DNA of 64,000 bases from contig NC_135781.1 of NCBI RefSeq assembly GCF_028453695.1, positions 5,158,779 to 5,222,778 on the forward strand, given 5' to 3'. Shown here one piece after another: positions 27,501 through 36,822 of this stretch. The notes under the pieces were generated by a model. That model saw only the letters and a list, made by a program, of their open reading frames with translations, had not been told where the DNA came from and did no database searches. Position 1 is the first letter of the stretch, and the number at the start of each line of letters is the position of its first letter. The position numbers and the translations under genes were made by a program. Origin of the DNA: Augochlora pura (Eukaryota > Arthropoda > Insecta > Hymenoptera > Halictidae).

Positions 27501-27967
27501 GGAATCGATTGACGGGGTGGCTGATGGGACCGGTATGTCGAACTTGCAGGAATCATGGAGCAACGCCCGACATGGGGATAGACGGTCGCGTGCCGGGTAT
27601 CTTGCGGCCCGTGATGAAGCTCTCGGAATCCGGGATGCATTGTTACTCAAGGGGAGCGTCGCCGAGCCGGCCGGCGAGGCCTGGTTCCTGCGACAGGCTG
27701 GTGAAAGAGCCGAGCCCAAGGAAATCCGTGGAGTCGTTGTGCCTGCTGGAGGAGCCCGGTTCGTTCAGGCTTGCAAGACGGGAAGAGGACTGGGGCAGCG
27801 AGCTGTCTACGTTGGAACTGAAGCCGCCGACAGGTTTCACGGACGCGCACGAGACCAGCGAGGCCGAATGCGACATCGACATGAAGCTGAAGCTCCACAG
27901 GAAGAGGACGGGTTTTCCTTCTAACTCGCTCTCGAAATCGCCCAAAGACTTCACTATCACTGTCTAA
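1057..27967 (+). CDS. Dscam2: Dscam2-like cell adhesion receptor (5' partial, 11 exons)
   Basis: Homophilic immunoglobulin-superfamily receptor of the Down syndrome cell adhesion molecule family; in insects these act in neurite recognition and tiling at the plasma membrane. Exons: 1057-1238, 6328-6633, 12271-12567, 14031-14157, 14219-14346, 17786-18214, 18725-19009, 23360-23646, 25209-25440, 25551-25641, 27550-27967. All have GT-AG borders and matching phases, giving 926 residues before the stop. Domain order is end of FN3-2, FN3-3, FN3-4, Ig10, FN3-5, FN3-6, transmembrane helix and tail, the canonical Dscam C-terminal order, so the missing part is Ig1-9 and FN3-1. Extracellular junctions are phase 1, typical of domain-bounding exons. 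The tail keeps Dscam signatures such as MEQREQYYATVRK, EYSEDIYPYATF, DMDQYTKVRGR and FKSESEEYD. Dscam2 versus another non-hypervariable paralogue (Dscam3/4) is not settled. No frameshift was seen. Confidence 0.9.
1239..6327 (+). other. Dscam2-like intron
   Basis: No exon is expected, because the flanking exons join in phase at a known domain border. It contains a C14 homopolymer at 2524-2537 and a GC-rich block at about 3420-4180 with overlapping open frames on both strands. I regard those as composition artefacts. The remainder is AT-rich. Confidence 0.6.
9679..9965. mobile_element. TTAA-flanked MITE, CCCCTT family (copy 1)
   Basis: The element is bounded by TTAA at both ends (9679-9682 and 9962-9965). 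Terminal inverted repeats are imperfect, about 18 bp: left CCCCTTCCCGTACTTTAG, right (reverse complement) CCCCTTCCCGTGCCATTTAG. Internally there are about three ~46-bp tandem units, most with the near-palindrome CGCGAGTCAGACTCGCG or a close variant. There is no transposase, so it is non-autonomous. TTAA duplication suggests mobilisation by a piggyBac-type transposase (inference). Confidence 0.75.
10638..10890. mobile_element. TTAA-flanked MITE, CCCCTT family (copy 2)
   Basis: The left end reads CCCCTTACCGTA and the right end, reverse complemented, CCCCTCGCCGTA. The right flank is TTAA at 10887-10890; the left flank is degenerate (TATAA). The AT-rich interior differs from copy 1, as expected of a family defined mainly by its ends. 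It lies in a Dscam intron. Confidence 0.55.
12568..14030 (+). other. Dscam2-like intron
   Basis: AT-rich to about 13180, then increasingly GC-rich up to the Ig10 exon. Open frames in the GC-rich half have no domain and are likely compositional. The acceptor is TTAGTTCCAG at 14021-14030. Confidence 0.6.
14031..14346 (+). CDS. Dscam2: Dscam2-like Ig10 domain (two exons, 61-bp intron)
   Basis: Exons 14031-14157 and 14219-14346 encode an Ig domain between FN3-4 and FN3-5, the diagnostic Dscam position. The first carries the B-strand Cys and the C-strand Trp (MTCLAVGNPRPTVEW). The second carries the F-strand YFCHVKNPLGSDE. The intron between them is only 61 bp (donor GTAAGTGA, acceptor TTTCCCGCAG) and splits a Lys codon in phase 2, whereas the other extracellular junctions are phase 1. 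Confidence 0.88.
14347..17785 (+). other. Dscam2-like intron with a MITE
   Basis: Contains the 691-bp TTAA element and a GC-rich block at about 16600-17100 without recognisable exons. The rest is AT-rich. Confidence 0.6.
14736..15426. mobile_element. TTAA-flanked MITE, ACTAGAACTA ends
   Basis: TTAATACTAGAACTA at 14736-14750 is matched in inverted orientation by TTAACACTAGAACTA read on the minus strand at the right end (15412-15426). That gives a 691-bp unit with 15-bp ends differing at one position and TTAA borders. The interior is AT-rich and has no protein-coding potential. Confidence 0.65.
17786..19009 (+). CDS. Dscam2: Dscam2-like FN3-5, FN3-6 and transmembrane exons
   Basis: Exon 17786-18214 encodes FN3-5 (VQLQWKQGDNGGAPIKGF, RYQFTLAAFNRIGSGS) and the first half of FN3-6. 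Exon 18725-19009 finishes FN3-6 (SGTKYELRVTAYNNAGSTQAE) and runs through a juxtamembrane linker into the transmembrane helix, whose core is SVISLLVVFLAVAGICF, followed by the basic stop-transfer KIR. The donor at 19010 is GTAAGT, phase 1. Intracellular exons start about 4.3 kb further on. Confidence 0.9.
20342..20384. repeat. C14 run followed by G-rich tract
   Basis: Fourteen consecutive C, then a G-rich stretch made of GGGG, GGGG and GGGGGG runs. The two parts could pair as a hairpin, or form i-motif/G-quadruplex-like structures on opposite strands. Length polymorphism or assembly error is likely here. Confidence 0.6.
21940..22117. repeat. CCCCTT-family MITE fragment
   Basis: The segment from TTATTAATTTCTTCTAC to the right end GCAAGGGGTTGAAC closely parallels 36540-36692, including TCGAAATAAA and TTCTTCTGTTATCA at matching spacing. 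The left terminal repeat is lost and the right TTAA is mutated to TTGAA, so this is an old, decayed copy. Confidence 0.6.
23360..27967 (+). CDS. Dscam2: Dscam2-like cytoplasmic tail exons and stop
   Basis: Exons 23360-23646, 25209-25440, 25551-25641 and 27550-27967, with junction phases 0, 1 and 2, encode about 342 residues of tail. Tyr-containing candidate SH2/phosphorylation sites include EQYYATV, PEYSEDIYPYATF and EEYDTLGS; the tail also has the acidic-Ser segment SDTETDVG and TNESSTSTEPSP. The last exon is poorly conserved until the C-terminal SPKDFTITV, a possible PDZ ligand with Ile at position -2 (class II-like). The junction from 19009 to 23360 fits in phase, but a small extra exon between them cannot be excluded. 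Confidence 0.85.
23647..27549 (+). other. Dscam2-like tail introns
   Basis: Introns at 23647-25208, 25441-25550 (110 bp) and 25642-27549. They are AT-rich with no recognised gene. The sequence near 25989-26010 shares the motif GCATAAAATC-GCAGTCTA with the interior of the 14736-15426 element, which hints at another degraded relative. Confidence 0.5.
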
Positions 27968-28046
27968 GTGTTAATCAAATATCGAACTGCGAAACGACAA
28001 AAAAAAACGAGAAAAATTGCGAAACGGAATATTTATAACAAAAAAA

Positions 28047-28052
28047 AATAAA
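28047..28052 (+). terminator. Poly(A) signal candidate for Dscam2-like gene
   Basis: AATAAA 80 bases past the stop codon, inside an A-rich stretch. Further AATAAA motifs lie at 28133-28138 and 28404-28409, so the 3' end could lie up to about 0.5 kb downstream. Confidence 0.4.
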
Positions 28053-29154
28053 AGAACGAGAACGATGATTACGGTATACGCACGCACGTAAACGAGAAAA
28101 GCGATAAGAAACCGAAAAAAGTTAAAAAAAAAAATAAATAATAAAATAACAATACCAATTTAACGAATATAAAGCTGCCAAGCATGATGAGTGTTAATTC
28201 AAAAGAAAAAAAAACGATATAAAAGATACAAAAAAAAAAAAACGCAAAAAAACTCATTAAGTATGAAACTCGAGATACTTCCTCGCCGTTGAGATTGTCG
28301 GGATCCCCCAGCGCTTCTCTGTGGATGGATAACTGTCTTTCCGTGTAACTATCGTCGACGATCCATTTACAATAAAGAGGTATTTTTGTAAGTAAAAATT
28401 AAATAAACCCAGACCAGAGTTCTTCTTCCCTCGGGACTGTTTTCCCCCTCCGTTGGATCCCAGCGCCGTATTCGACGTGGAGAATCGCCGCCAGGCCGAA
28501 ACGATAAATATATACAAGGTAGGTTTTCGTAGACAATAATTACAAATTATTGCACCAACAACTACCCCTTGCACTGTAACGTCGATACCACACTCTTTAC
28601 AAAGATTTCTAACAGAATCTACGAATTCGAAATTATTTCAGTCGACTGTTATCAATCTTTTGATCGTTATAATAAACGCAGTGACACGATAAATAATAAC
28701 TTTTCCTACTTTTGCAAGCATTTTTCAAAGAAGTTGTAATCAGCGTGGAAGTGTAAAAAATCGTGGAGCAGGGAAATAAACCCCGATTATTCGGTTAATT
28801 GTCGAGTAAATCGTCTCTGAAAAATACCGACGAAAGGCAAGTTTTAATAATAAATAATCGAGTCACAGAAATGGGAACAGATCTCCGAAATGTATTTAAA
28901 CGGCGCGCGTCTGCGCCGCGTTCGAATGAATTTACGGTTTTGGCAAGATGATTGCACGCCGAAACGACAATTCGTGGCTATAGACGCTGCCATAAACGAC
29001 GCGTCAATCAGCTTAATTACACACGCTTATCAGGTACATGTCAGTTGCATTTCCGTGAAGCAGAAATACGATCCCGGACTGTATCTCGAGCTAGAGTTAC
29101 TACGTGCGAGGATCGATAAACGCACCCGGCCCAATCGATCGATGCTCCGTCCTA

Positions 29155-29160
29155 TTTAAT
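29155..29160 (-). terminator. Poly(A) signal candidate (ATTAAA)
   Basis: On the minus strand this reads ATTAAA, 86 bases past the stop at 29246. It is the nearest poly(A)-like signal to the end of the NPF-motif protein gene. Confidence 0.35.
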
Positions 29161-29245
29161 GGGATTTTCGCGGAACTTCGAGGCAACCATTATTTCCAAA
29201 AATATTTCACATTCAACTTGTACCTAGTCCTATTAACGCTTCGCT

Positions 29246-30975
29246 CTACATAGGCTTCAACGACACATCTTTCAGCAGATACTCGGACTTCAACACGCGG
29301 GACAGAACAGTTTCAGGCAGATCAACGTTCAGCGATTGCAAGCTCATCTCCATGAACGGATTGATTATCCTTCCAGCCTGAGTCCCTGCTTGAATCGAGC
29401 TGTCGGAACATCGCGTCTTATTGTTTTCCTGCGAGGGCAACTCCTCGCGAAGATCCTCCGAAACTCGCACGTTCTCGGCTCTCTCGGCTTTCTCGTGCGT
29501 CTGCGTTTGCGTTCTCTCTTCCTTGACGTTCTTGCCGCCTTTTACAGTCTCCAACAAAGTATCCTCGTCGTCCGTCACGTCGAACATATCGAATGGCTGT
29601 ACATTCAGTTTCTTTATTATCTCCGCCATGTCGTCCGTGGACGAGAAAGTGTCCTTGGGCCTCGGCGCGTCGTTCTTAAAATTTTGCTCCGCGCTGCTGA
29701 TGTAATCCTCCAAGTAATCCTCGATCTCGCATTTCTGCGATTTCAGTAGCGCCTCGCACGAACTTCCTTTCTTTAAGTTCGGCGTCGACTTGCTGCTCGG
29801 TCTGGCGACGCTCTTCCGGCATTGTTTCATTCCTAGCATGGCCCTGCCGGCAGGGTACTTCTCCGTGGGTAAGCCCGCGTAGGATCCATGAGGGAGAAGG
29901 GCGTTTTTCGTAACATCGTCCACCATTTTCGCGGTGGCTGGCTTGGCGTGTGCCGCTGTTTTCGGGAACAGCGCTTCCTTGATCTTGTCAGCCTTCTCCT
30001 GAAACGACGGCTCAGACCCTTCCATTACCTTCGCGGCGCCACGTTGCAGGTACTGGTTCGCTTTCGGATCGAGGTACGATTTTTGAATTCGCTCCAACTC
30101 CCGCGTCATGTCGTCCAGCGTCTCGTACAATTTTTTCGATTTCGAAGTCGTGAGGAATGTTTTTACTTTGGTGTCGCCGCCGTAAGATTTCAACGTCTGC
30201 CAGTCGGATTTCACTTTCTCCACCTCGCGATCTATGTCGCTGATGAGACTCCGTTTCCCTTGGGCACAAAAATCATTCTTGCTAATTCGATGTATGTTCA
30301 GCGAAGAATTTTAATGATCGGTTAAGAAATAATTGCTGTGTGATGTTTTCAATTATCTTTCTGTTGCGTAAGACAAAAGTGAAAGCTATTTATAGATTTT
30401 GTATAATTTAATAGGAAATTTTATCTGCACCTGGTGTATATTTATAAACAGAAGACCGAAATAAAAATCCGTAAATATATAAAGTTTCATTAAAATCGAT
30501 AATTTGAAATCAATAAAATAAAAATCAATTATTCGTTATTAGTCGAAATGATAAATAGAAAATCTGGCACCCCTCACCACGACTTCTCGGCAACCGCTGC
30601 TCCGTCTCTGTCTCTTGACATCTTATGTCGGGCAAATTAGTGTTCTTCTTATAATTTGCAACGTCCCCCTTTTCCACATTTGCCGTCGACGAACCGCGTC
30701 GGAATGGTAGTTTCGGTAGCGTGGTGGAAGAATATTGTTCGTGGCTTTGTGCGAGGTTTAAACATTTCGAAGAGTTATCTGCACAGAATGATATTGTTAA
30801 TACCTCACGAGGATACATGCATATTAAATTTCAAGTACTCTATTTTAGGGATTTTCGCACCTCCTTGACCAAAGTTGGACGAACTCTGGCCACCTTTCAC
30901 GCTAAACGGATTTTTCGACGTTGCGAATGGATTGAACTGATATACAAAATTGTGCGTCGCCGACACCTTTTTCAT
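29246..30975 (-). CDS. Uncharacterised 442-aa protein with three NPF motifs
   Basis: Not recognised. Three exons read on the minus strand: 30975-30861, 30778-30578 and 30258-29246. Splice borders are GAG|GTGCGA, TTCTGTGCAG, CGTG|GTGAGG and TGCCCAAG, and both introns are phase 1. The start is the first ATG after a stop in the 5' leader; the reading then stays open for 442 codons. NPF appears at residues 15-17 and 22-24 and again near the C-terminus (IINPFMEM). NPF is the known ligand of EH domains in endocytic proteins. The middle is a charged, helical, probably coiled segment (SDIDREVEKVKSDWQTLKS; LDDMTRELERIQKSYL). Further on come an acidic stretch with DEDTLL, matching the acidic di-leucine sorting motif, and PFDMFD. 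There is no signal peptide or membrane helix. A role as a soluble endocytic or trafficking adaptor is only inference. An upstream non-coding or coding exon is possible. Confidence 0.75.
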
Positions 30976-31611
30976 TGCTCCTTTTATGTTTCTTTGTGAA
31001 CTTTCTGTGGACTTTGAACAGTTTTTGAGAAATTAGACTCAACAGGCAAACTTAATAAACAAAGATCACCGGGACGGTTTTATGAAAATGAATATTCGAA
31101 CAACTACGCAAGGGTTACCGGTCACATTTCTCCTTGAAGCAATTGTGCTACGTATTTATAAGTTTAACTAATTAAATACGAAAGTTTGAAAATTCATTTA
31201 AGATATAATTAGATAATAAAATCCATATTATATTTAATTGAGAAGGAATTAAAATCTCAACCATTATTATAACCTTAAATTATTGAGTCCTGTGGCGTCA
31301 GTATAGCGTCATTAGTCCCCAAAGGATTAAAAGTGTACCAATAACCAATTGTATCGATAATCGTTTGAGAAAAATAGTAATGCTACTTGCAATAGAAAGC
31401 AAATAACCTGGTTTGACTTCCATCCTGACTCAGTGGAACGCGTCTTCTCGCGTGTAGAAGATTGTCTTATCTTGTGCTGCTCCACTTCTGAATCGGTTTT
31501 CTCGCGATTGATCGTCAACGGCGGTTCTCTGCGATCGACTTTAATGAAACGCGGCCTAAAAACATTTCACCGGTGCGATTGGTCAGTGTGTTAAAGGATA
31601 ACATATTCTAC

Positions 31612-31986
31612 TTAACAGGTTGAGTGCCGTGTCGGTCACATGTGGGTGACGCTAACTTTTAACTAGGTTTTAAAATTAATTTTTATATTATATACATATT
31701 TTTATCATTTTTATATTATATACATATTTTTATTATTTTTGTATTATATATCTATTTCTATTATTTTTATACTATATACCTATTTCTATTATTTTTATAT
31801 TATACACACATTTTTTTTAAATTTTTATATCGTGTGCATATATTATATAATAAACTGGTTGCTACCAGAATTTTTAGTATGAAAAAGTGGTAACCTCTTA
31901 GCTATCTACTTTCACTAATTAATTATTTATTATGTTAAGAGAATTTTGGAATTTTTCTGGTATATATTCGGCACTTGACGTGTTAA
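31612..31986. mobile_element. TTAA-flanked MITE, GAGTGCCG ends
   Basis: TTAA borders at 31612-31615 and 31983-31986. The left end CAGGTTGAGTGCCG pairs with the right end CACGTCAAGTGCCG (reverse complement). The interior has about five ~29-bp T-rich tandem units (31680-31830). There is no coding capacity. It lies in the divergent spacer between two unknown genes. Confidence 0.65.
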
Positions 31987-32347
31987 TTAACAAGGTTCTA
32001 TACATGGATCAAATGAAATCGTACTTGTCGTGAAGATAGGCGCGTGCGTATTCTGCGACAATTCGTTCCGGGCTTACCAAGTGTTTAAAATTAAACACAA
32101 CTTTGTCACCCTTCTTGTAGAAAATTTGCCCAGCGGAGACCGATTTTTTCTTACTCGAGAACCAAATGGATTTACACAAGTTCTTGTATTTTCTGAAACG
32201 TAATCATTTTAAACAGTGTATTTATTATTACATTTTCTGGACCACATATTTATATGTCAAATAAAATAGTACAATAAAACAGAGTAATATAAAATGAAAT
32301 GATAAACTAAAATGAAATAAATAAAGTAAAACAAAGAGATAAAATTT

Positions 32348-32519
32348 AATGGAATAAAATACAGATAAATATAATGGAATAAAATACAGATAAATATAAT
32401 AGAATAAAATACAGATAAATATAATGGAATAAAATACAGATAAATATAATGGAATAAAATACAGATAAATATAATGAAATAAAATACAAATAAATATAAT
32501 GAAATAAAATACAAATAAA
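32348..32519. repeat. 25-bp satellite, about 7 copies
   Basis: Tandem array of the unit TAATGGAATAAAATACAGAT plus AAATA, with few substitutions, mainly in the last two copies (G to A). Because 25 is not a multiple of 3, the minus-strand open frame across it is a repeat artefact rather than a gene. Confidence 0.85.
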
Positions 32520-32604
32520 GTACAATAATTCATACGATGGTTTAAAAATAATACTACCGCTAAACTATTAACGCTATTGCTCGTTGGTATAATAATTAAT
32601 ACTT

Positions 32605-32938
32605 TCACTGGAAGAATCTTAAAGAAACTTGTAAGTACTTGCTGTGCCGACTGGGCAAGCTCGGATCTTTTAATTTATTAGCCTTGTGTGCCTGGTCTTT
32701 AATAGGTACCCGTTGTTCCGTAGGTCCGACAAAAACAGACAATCCGTTGATATGTTTGTCCTTCTGATTTTGTCCGGTCGACGCCGGGCCGTCGAGATTC
32801 AATGGCAAAAATGTCGGGCTGCTGTGCGACTTCCTGCAATGTGGAAACTCCCCGACAGTTTTCGCCAGTTCTAGGAAACAATCTATCCCAAAGTTACGGT
32901 TTTCAAACGAAATGCTAGTGGAGGATGATAACCTGTAC
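32605..32938 (-). CDS. Possible orphan coding exon, unknown gene
   Basis: An open minus-strand frame of about 110 codons ending in TGA at 32605-32607, preceded by an acceptor-like TTATTTTTGACAG. Its composition is that of a real polar protein segment (KDKHINGLSVFVGPTEQRVP, IKDQAHKANKLK) and it has no ATG start of its own. It could be the last exon of a minus-strand transcript starting further upstream, or an upstream exon of the gene at 29246-30975. No phase-perfect link to that gene was found. It may also be chance. Confidence 0.3.
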
Positions 32939-33875
32939 AAAACATGTTCTGTCAAAAATAATGTTCCTCTAAAACAAAATAAAGATGGTCACTGATGTGC
33001 TTTTGGTCAACTCCGCTTGACCAAAACCATTTCTCTGAAAAGAACGATCACTCGCATGTTTAATACTAGCTCGAACTTTTGCACAATACCGAGCAGCTAA
33101 TTGTTAAACAGTCGGAGGTGTAAGGAGAAATGAACTTGTTCAGATTGGTTGAAATGTTTAGTTAGACAGGAAATAAAAAGTGACATGTTACAATGCAATC
33201 GGATTTTGCAATTTAATTATATTTTAATTCAATTATATTGTAATTAAGCAACATTGTTCAATTGCATAAGGCAAACGTTTCGGATAACTATCATCATTGT
33301 CATTAAAATAATTAATAATCGCTCATTATTTTAATCATTAATTTTACTTCGTTTTAATTCAATTTGACTTCTTTTGACTACATTTGAATTCAATTTCACT
33401 TCATTTTATTTCTTTTTTGAATTCATTTAACTACGTTTTGACTCCTTTTGTCTTCGATGCCCTATTTTAACGAAGACTGTCTTAAAATTAATATAAAAGT
33501 CTCCCGAAACTCTCCTAAAAATACCCTAAAACTGCCCTAAGTGTAACCCCTTAAATACCCTTTCTTCGTTAATGACAATATAAACAGGTCCATTCCGCTG
33601 AAAATCGCCAACCAATCAAAGCACAGCAATTCACAGCATTCTCTCAACTGAAGAACTTCTTCGTCTCCGTTTACAGCTCTCGAATAGAGATGCATCTGTG
33701 TACCATCGAAATGCGGCCGTTTCCGAGAAACATTTGACAGCTCGTGTGACAGGAAAGTTTCAACATTCCCCTAACCCCGTGTCATCAAAATTCTATTTTG
33801 ACCGATAGAAAATATGTTCTAATCCCATCCCAGTTTCGCGAACTCTCTGGCCGGCGATACCATAATATCGCGACA

Positions 33876-36460
33876 ATGGATTCGGTTTGGCTGACATCGC
33901 CGTTCGTCCAATTCGGCACCGAAAATCTTATTTACAACGAGACCCTGTGCTCGGAGGCGCACTTCCTCAACAAATTCTCAAGAGACAAGTACAAAACGGA
34001 GAAGCATACCCCATTGACCATCAACGATCGTCGTGGGAACTTCAACGTGCTCTCCGACTATTCTTCGAAGTCAAATTTACCTGCGAGGAGGCCGGAACAG
34101 GTCGAGGAGATCGAAGAAAATTTTACGCTCACGGTGAACGCACGACGGGAGACGGCCAATGCCGTGGTTACCGGGCTGCTGAAAATCGACTCGAAGATAT
34201 CCTTGAAGAAAGCAGAGCCTAAGAGCTCGCTCTCCGAGACGAACCTACACTCCCGCGAGGATTCGTGGACGCGAGGATGCAAAACGACGGAAAGCAGAAC
34301 CATCGGCGACGCTCTTCTCAGCTGTCCGTTCGAGCTGGTGCAGATCTATCCTGGAAACAAAGAGAACATCTCCGACCTCGATCGAACCTTCTCCGACATG
34401 AGTCGGGAAGGCAGTTCGATAATATGCTTCCCGAAAGAGGATCATAAATCCACGGTATCCGCTGCCTTCGAGAAAGATGCGCCGTCGTTGTCGAAATTGA
34501 AACGCAGCCACGGCGATTCCGGGAGGAACGAGCTGCCTTTGTCAACCATACGGAGTCAGAAAATCCTGAAGCAGGCTTCTGTGTTAAACGCGCCAGGATA
34601 TAACGAATCGAACCCTGTGGATCTCGAAAAGGAGAGCCTCCAAATGAACACAGGACAGGACGTGAGCTCCAGTTCGTCGTGCGACGATTTTGACAAGTCG
34701 CGCTCGACGAAAGGAAGGAGAGGAAGAGCGTTGAAGAAAACAGAGAAGCTGACGAATTGTCTGCAGCACGAAACGGTACCTGTCGTAGATACCGAGTCTA
34801 AAACCTCCCTAACCGAGGCGGCAGATTTAGCGAAGCACGATCGAAACATCGAAGTAATTCCATCATTGGAAGCAACTCTTTGCAATGGCGACGTGCTCGA
34901 TGATTATACCGTGAAGTCGGTCGAGAGCAAAGCTAAGAAATCCGCGCGCAGTTCGTCTACGATTATCGACATTTCTGGCGTCGGTTGGTTCACCGGAGAT
35001 AACACGGTGATCGACGCAAGACAGGCGAGTCCTGAAATGAGGGGTATGGAGGAAGATTTGGGGACAGTTGCCGGAAGCGGGGAGCAAGAGACGAATATTT
35101 TGAACGAAATAATGCGGGCGGCTGATAAGCGAAACGGTGGAAATCGAATTGTTGAGAGGGGGATCATGGAATACGCTGTCGATGATGCCAGTAGTGGGAC
35201 AATCGGGAAGGATGAAGCGAAATTGGACGTCGATTACGGCGACATAAAAATATGCAATTTATTGTTGATCATTCACAAACAGTTGTACATCAATTTCCAG
35301 AAAATGGAGAATATTTGGATTCAGTTGCAGGACACGAGCTCCATCGATTCTGTCCGTTCCACGGTGCCCATGCGGCTTCTCGTCCGAATCATTTCCAGGT
35401 ACGGAAGATCGGATCGAAATGGAGGAGCTACGCTATCGCCACGGTTCCTTTGAACCCCTTGCCGTACTTTGACGACAAGGGGTTAATATTTTAGATTAAT
35501 TTCCCTTTGATTCGATAATCATTTTACTGTGCAGGTGCAAAAGTTACATTCACGATTCACGGGACAGTTACGCAGCCGAGACAAGCATCGCTAAAACATT
35601 GTTGGGTTTGGTCATCGATCTAGCGAAAGCAGTCGATCAGAACAAGCTTGTGGTGGAGAAGCAAGGTACGTGCATCAGTTCTGCTGTCTAGAGAGGAATA
35701 GAAATGATTAGTTTCATATTTAATTCACATTCTCAGAGCAAGAGATAGACAGCATCCTGTTGAAAATGTACCAAGAAAAGAATTTGTACAGAAAAGTGAG
35801 TTATACAACGTCGATTGAAATTACTTATTTATTTTACAAATTGTACAGCTTGATTTGAAATCGTTTATTTATTTTGTTATTATAAAGCTTGAATTGAAAT
35901 CGTTTAGTTATTTTAAGAATTATGAAGCTTGAAGTGAAACCGCTTATTTATTTTGAGAATTATGAAGCTTGAATAAAGCTTGAACATAACCTTAAAATCG
36001 TTTATTTATTTTATAAATTATAAAGCTTGAAGTGAAAACGCTTATTTATTTTGAGCATTATAAAGCTTGAATTGAAATCGTTTATTTATTTGATGAATTA
36101 TAAACCTTGAAGTAAAATCGTTTATTTATTTTGTAACTTATAAAGCTTGACTTAAAATCGCTTAATTATTTTAGAGAATTATAAAACTTCCACTGAAATC
36201 GCGTATTTATTTTGCAAACTAGTAAATAGCAAAATAGAATAATTACAATTTCACACGGCGTAAAAATTAAGAAAACGCCGCAGTCAAATGAACAATTACT
36301 ATCTTTTTAGAGAATAATGATAAACGAAGTCGTGTCATCTTGGGACCACGGGCTCCGCGAAATATGCGACATAATGCAAGATATTCTGGATAGGCTGAAG
36401 ATCGTCGTAGTCGAGGTCGACGAAAAGGAAGACGTTCGAAACCCAAGGCAATTAATTTAG
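33876..36460 (+). CDS. Uncharacterised 620-aa Ser-rich protein, four exons
   Basis: Not recognised. Exons 33876-35398, 35535-35665, 35737-35795 and 36311-36460, with phases 2, 1 and 0 at the junctions and good GT-AG signals. The start was chosen as the first ATG (GACAATGG); the frame is open without ATG for 26 codons upstream, so a 5' exon is possible. Residues 1 to about 450 are polar, low-complexity and probably disordered. From about residue 455 the protein becomes helical (NLLLIIHKQLYINFQKMENIWIQLQ is one hydrophobic block), and helices continue through all three small exons to the end (AKTLLGLVIDLAKAVD, EVVSSWDHGLREICDIMQDI). The last exon stops at TAG just 10 bases before a TTAA MITE. 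There is no signal peptide. See the next gene for a possible alternative 3' end. Confidence 0.7.
35451..35486. repeat. Minimal CCCCTT-family hairpin in intron 1
   Basis: CCCCTTG at 35455-35461 and CAAGGGG at 35476-35482 flank a 14-base loop containing CCGTACTTTGACGA, followed by TTAA. It looks like a CCCCTT-family MITE reduced to its two ends. Confidence 0.55.
35810..36220. repeat. ~40-bp intronic minisatellite, about 9 copies
   Basis: Diverged tandem units built around ATTATAAAGCTTGAAGTGAA and ATCGTTTATTTATTTTG. They fill most of intron 3 of the 620-aa protein gene, leaving the acceptor region at 36290-36310 free. Confidence 0.75.
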
Positions 36461-36469
36461 TTAATTCAG

Positions 36470-36692
36470 TTAACCCCTTGTACTATAATAACAAGTCAGA
36501 CTCGTGGTGAAAGTTTTATGCAATCTCTGCTAAATATTAATATTATTAATTTCTTCTGCATCGAAATAAAAAATAAATTCTTCTGTTATCAAAGTATAGA
36601 AACAGAGTTAAATGAAAATAATATTTGAAAAAAAATTGTCGAATAAGTGTTAATTGTCACAGCGTGAAAGGAGCAATAATGCAAGGGGTTAA
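36470..36692. mobile_element. TTAA-flanked MITE, CCCCTT family (copy 3)
   Basis: TTAA at 36470-36473 and 36689-36692; ends are CCCCTTG on the left and CAAGGGG on the right. It shares AAGTCAGACTCG with copy 1 and a long AT-rich body with the fragment at 21940-22117, so it links the two. It sits between the stop codon of the 620-aa protein and the first exon of the following gene. Confidence 0.75.
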
Positions 36693-36822
36693 CAGAAGTT
36701 ACGAATTATCGTCCCTCGAACTTACCGCACGCTATTTAGCTCTCGAAGAATTTGTCAGCGACCGACGAACTTTTTCAATTTAATAATTTGCCAAGAAGCA
36801 TTTCTAATTGCCAAAGTTTCAG

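Larger units (their letters stand above)
27968..29245. other. Convergent intergenic spacer and 3' UTRs
   Basis: The space between the Dscam stop and the stop of the minus-strand gene. A-rich to about 28260, then mixed. It holds poly(A) signals on both strands. I see no gene. Confidence 0.6.
30976..33875. other. Divergent intergenic spacer
   Basis: Lies between the 5' ends of the minus-strand NPF protein and the plus-strand 620-aa protein, so it should hold both promoters. It contains a TTAA MITE, a 25-bp satellite and an orphan open frame. Near 33350-33440 there are imperfect repeats of TTTTGACT and TTTGAATTCA. No clear TATA box was identified for either gene. Confidence 0.5.

Noticed and set aside
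32228..32608. Minus-strand frame rich in Tyr/Phe/Ile repeats
   Set aside because: It is the translation of the 25-bp satellite and contains no independent protein signal.
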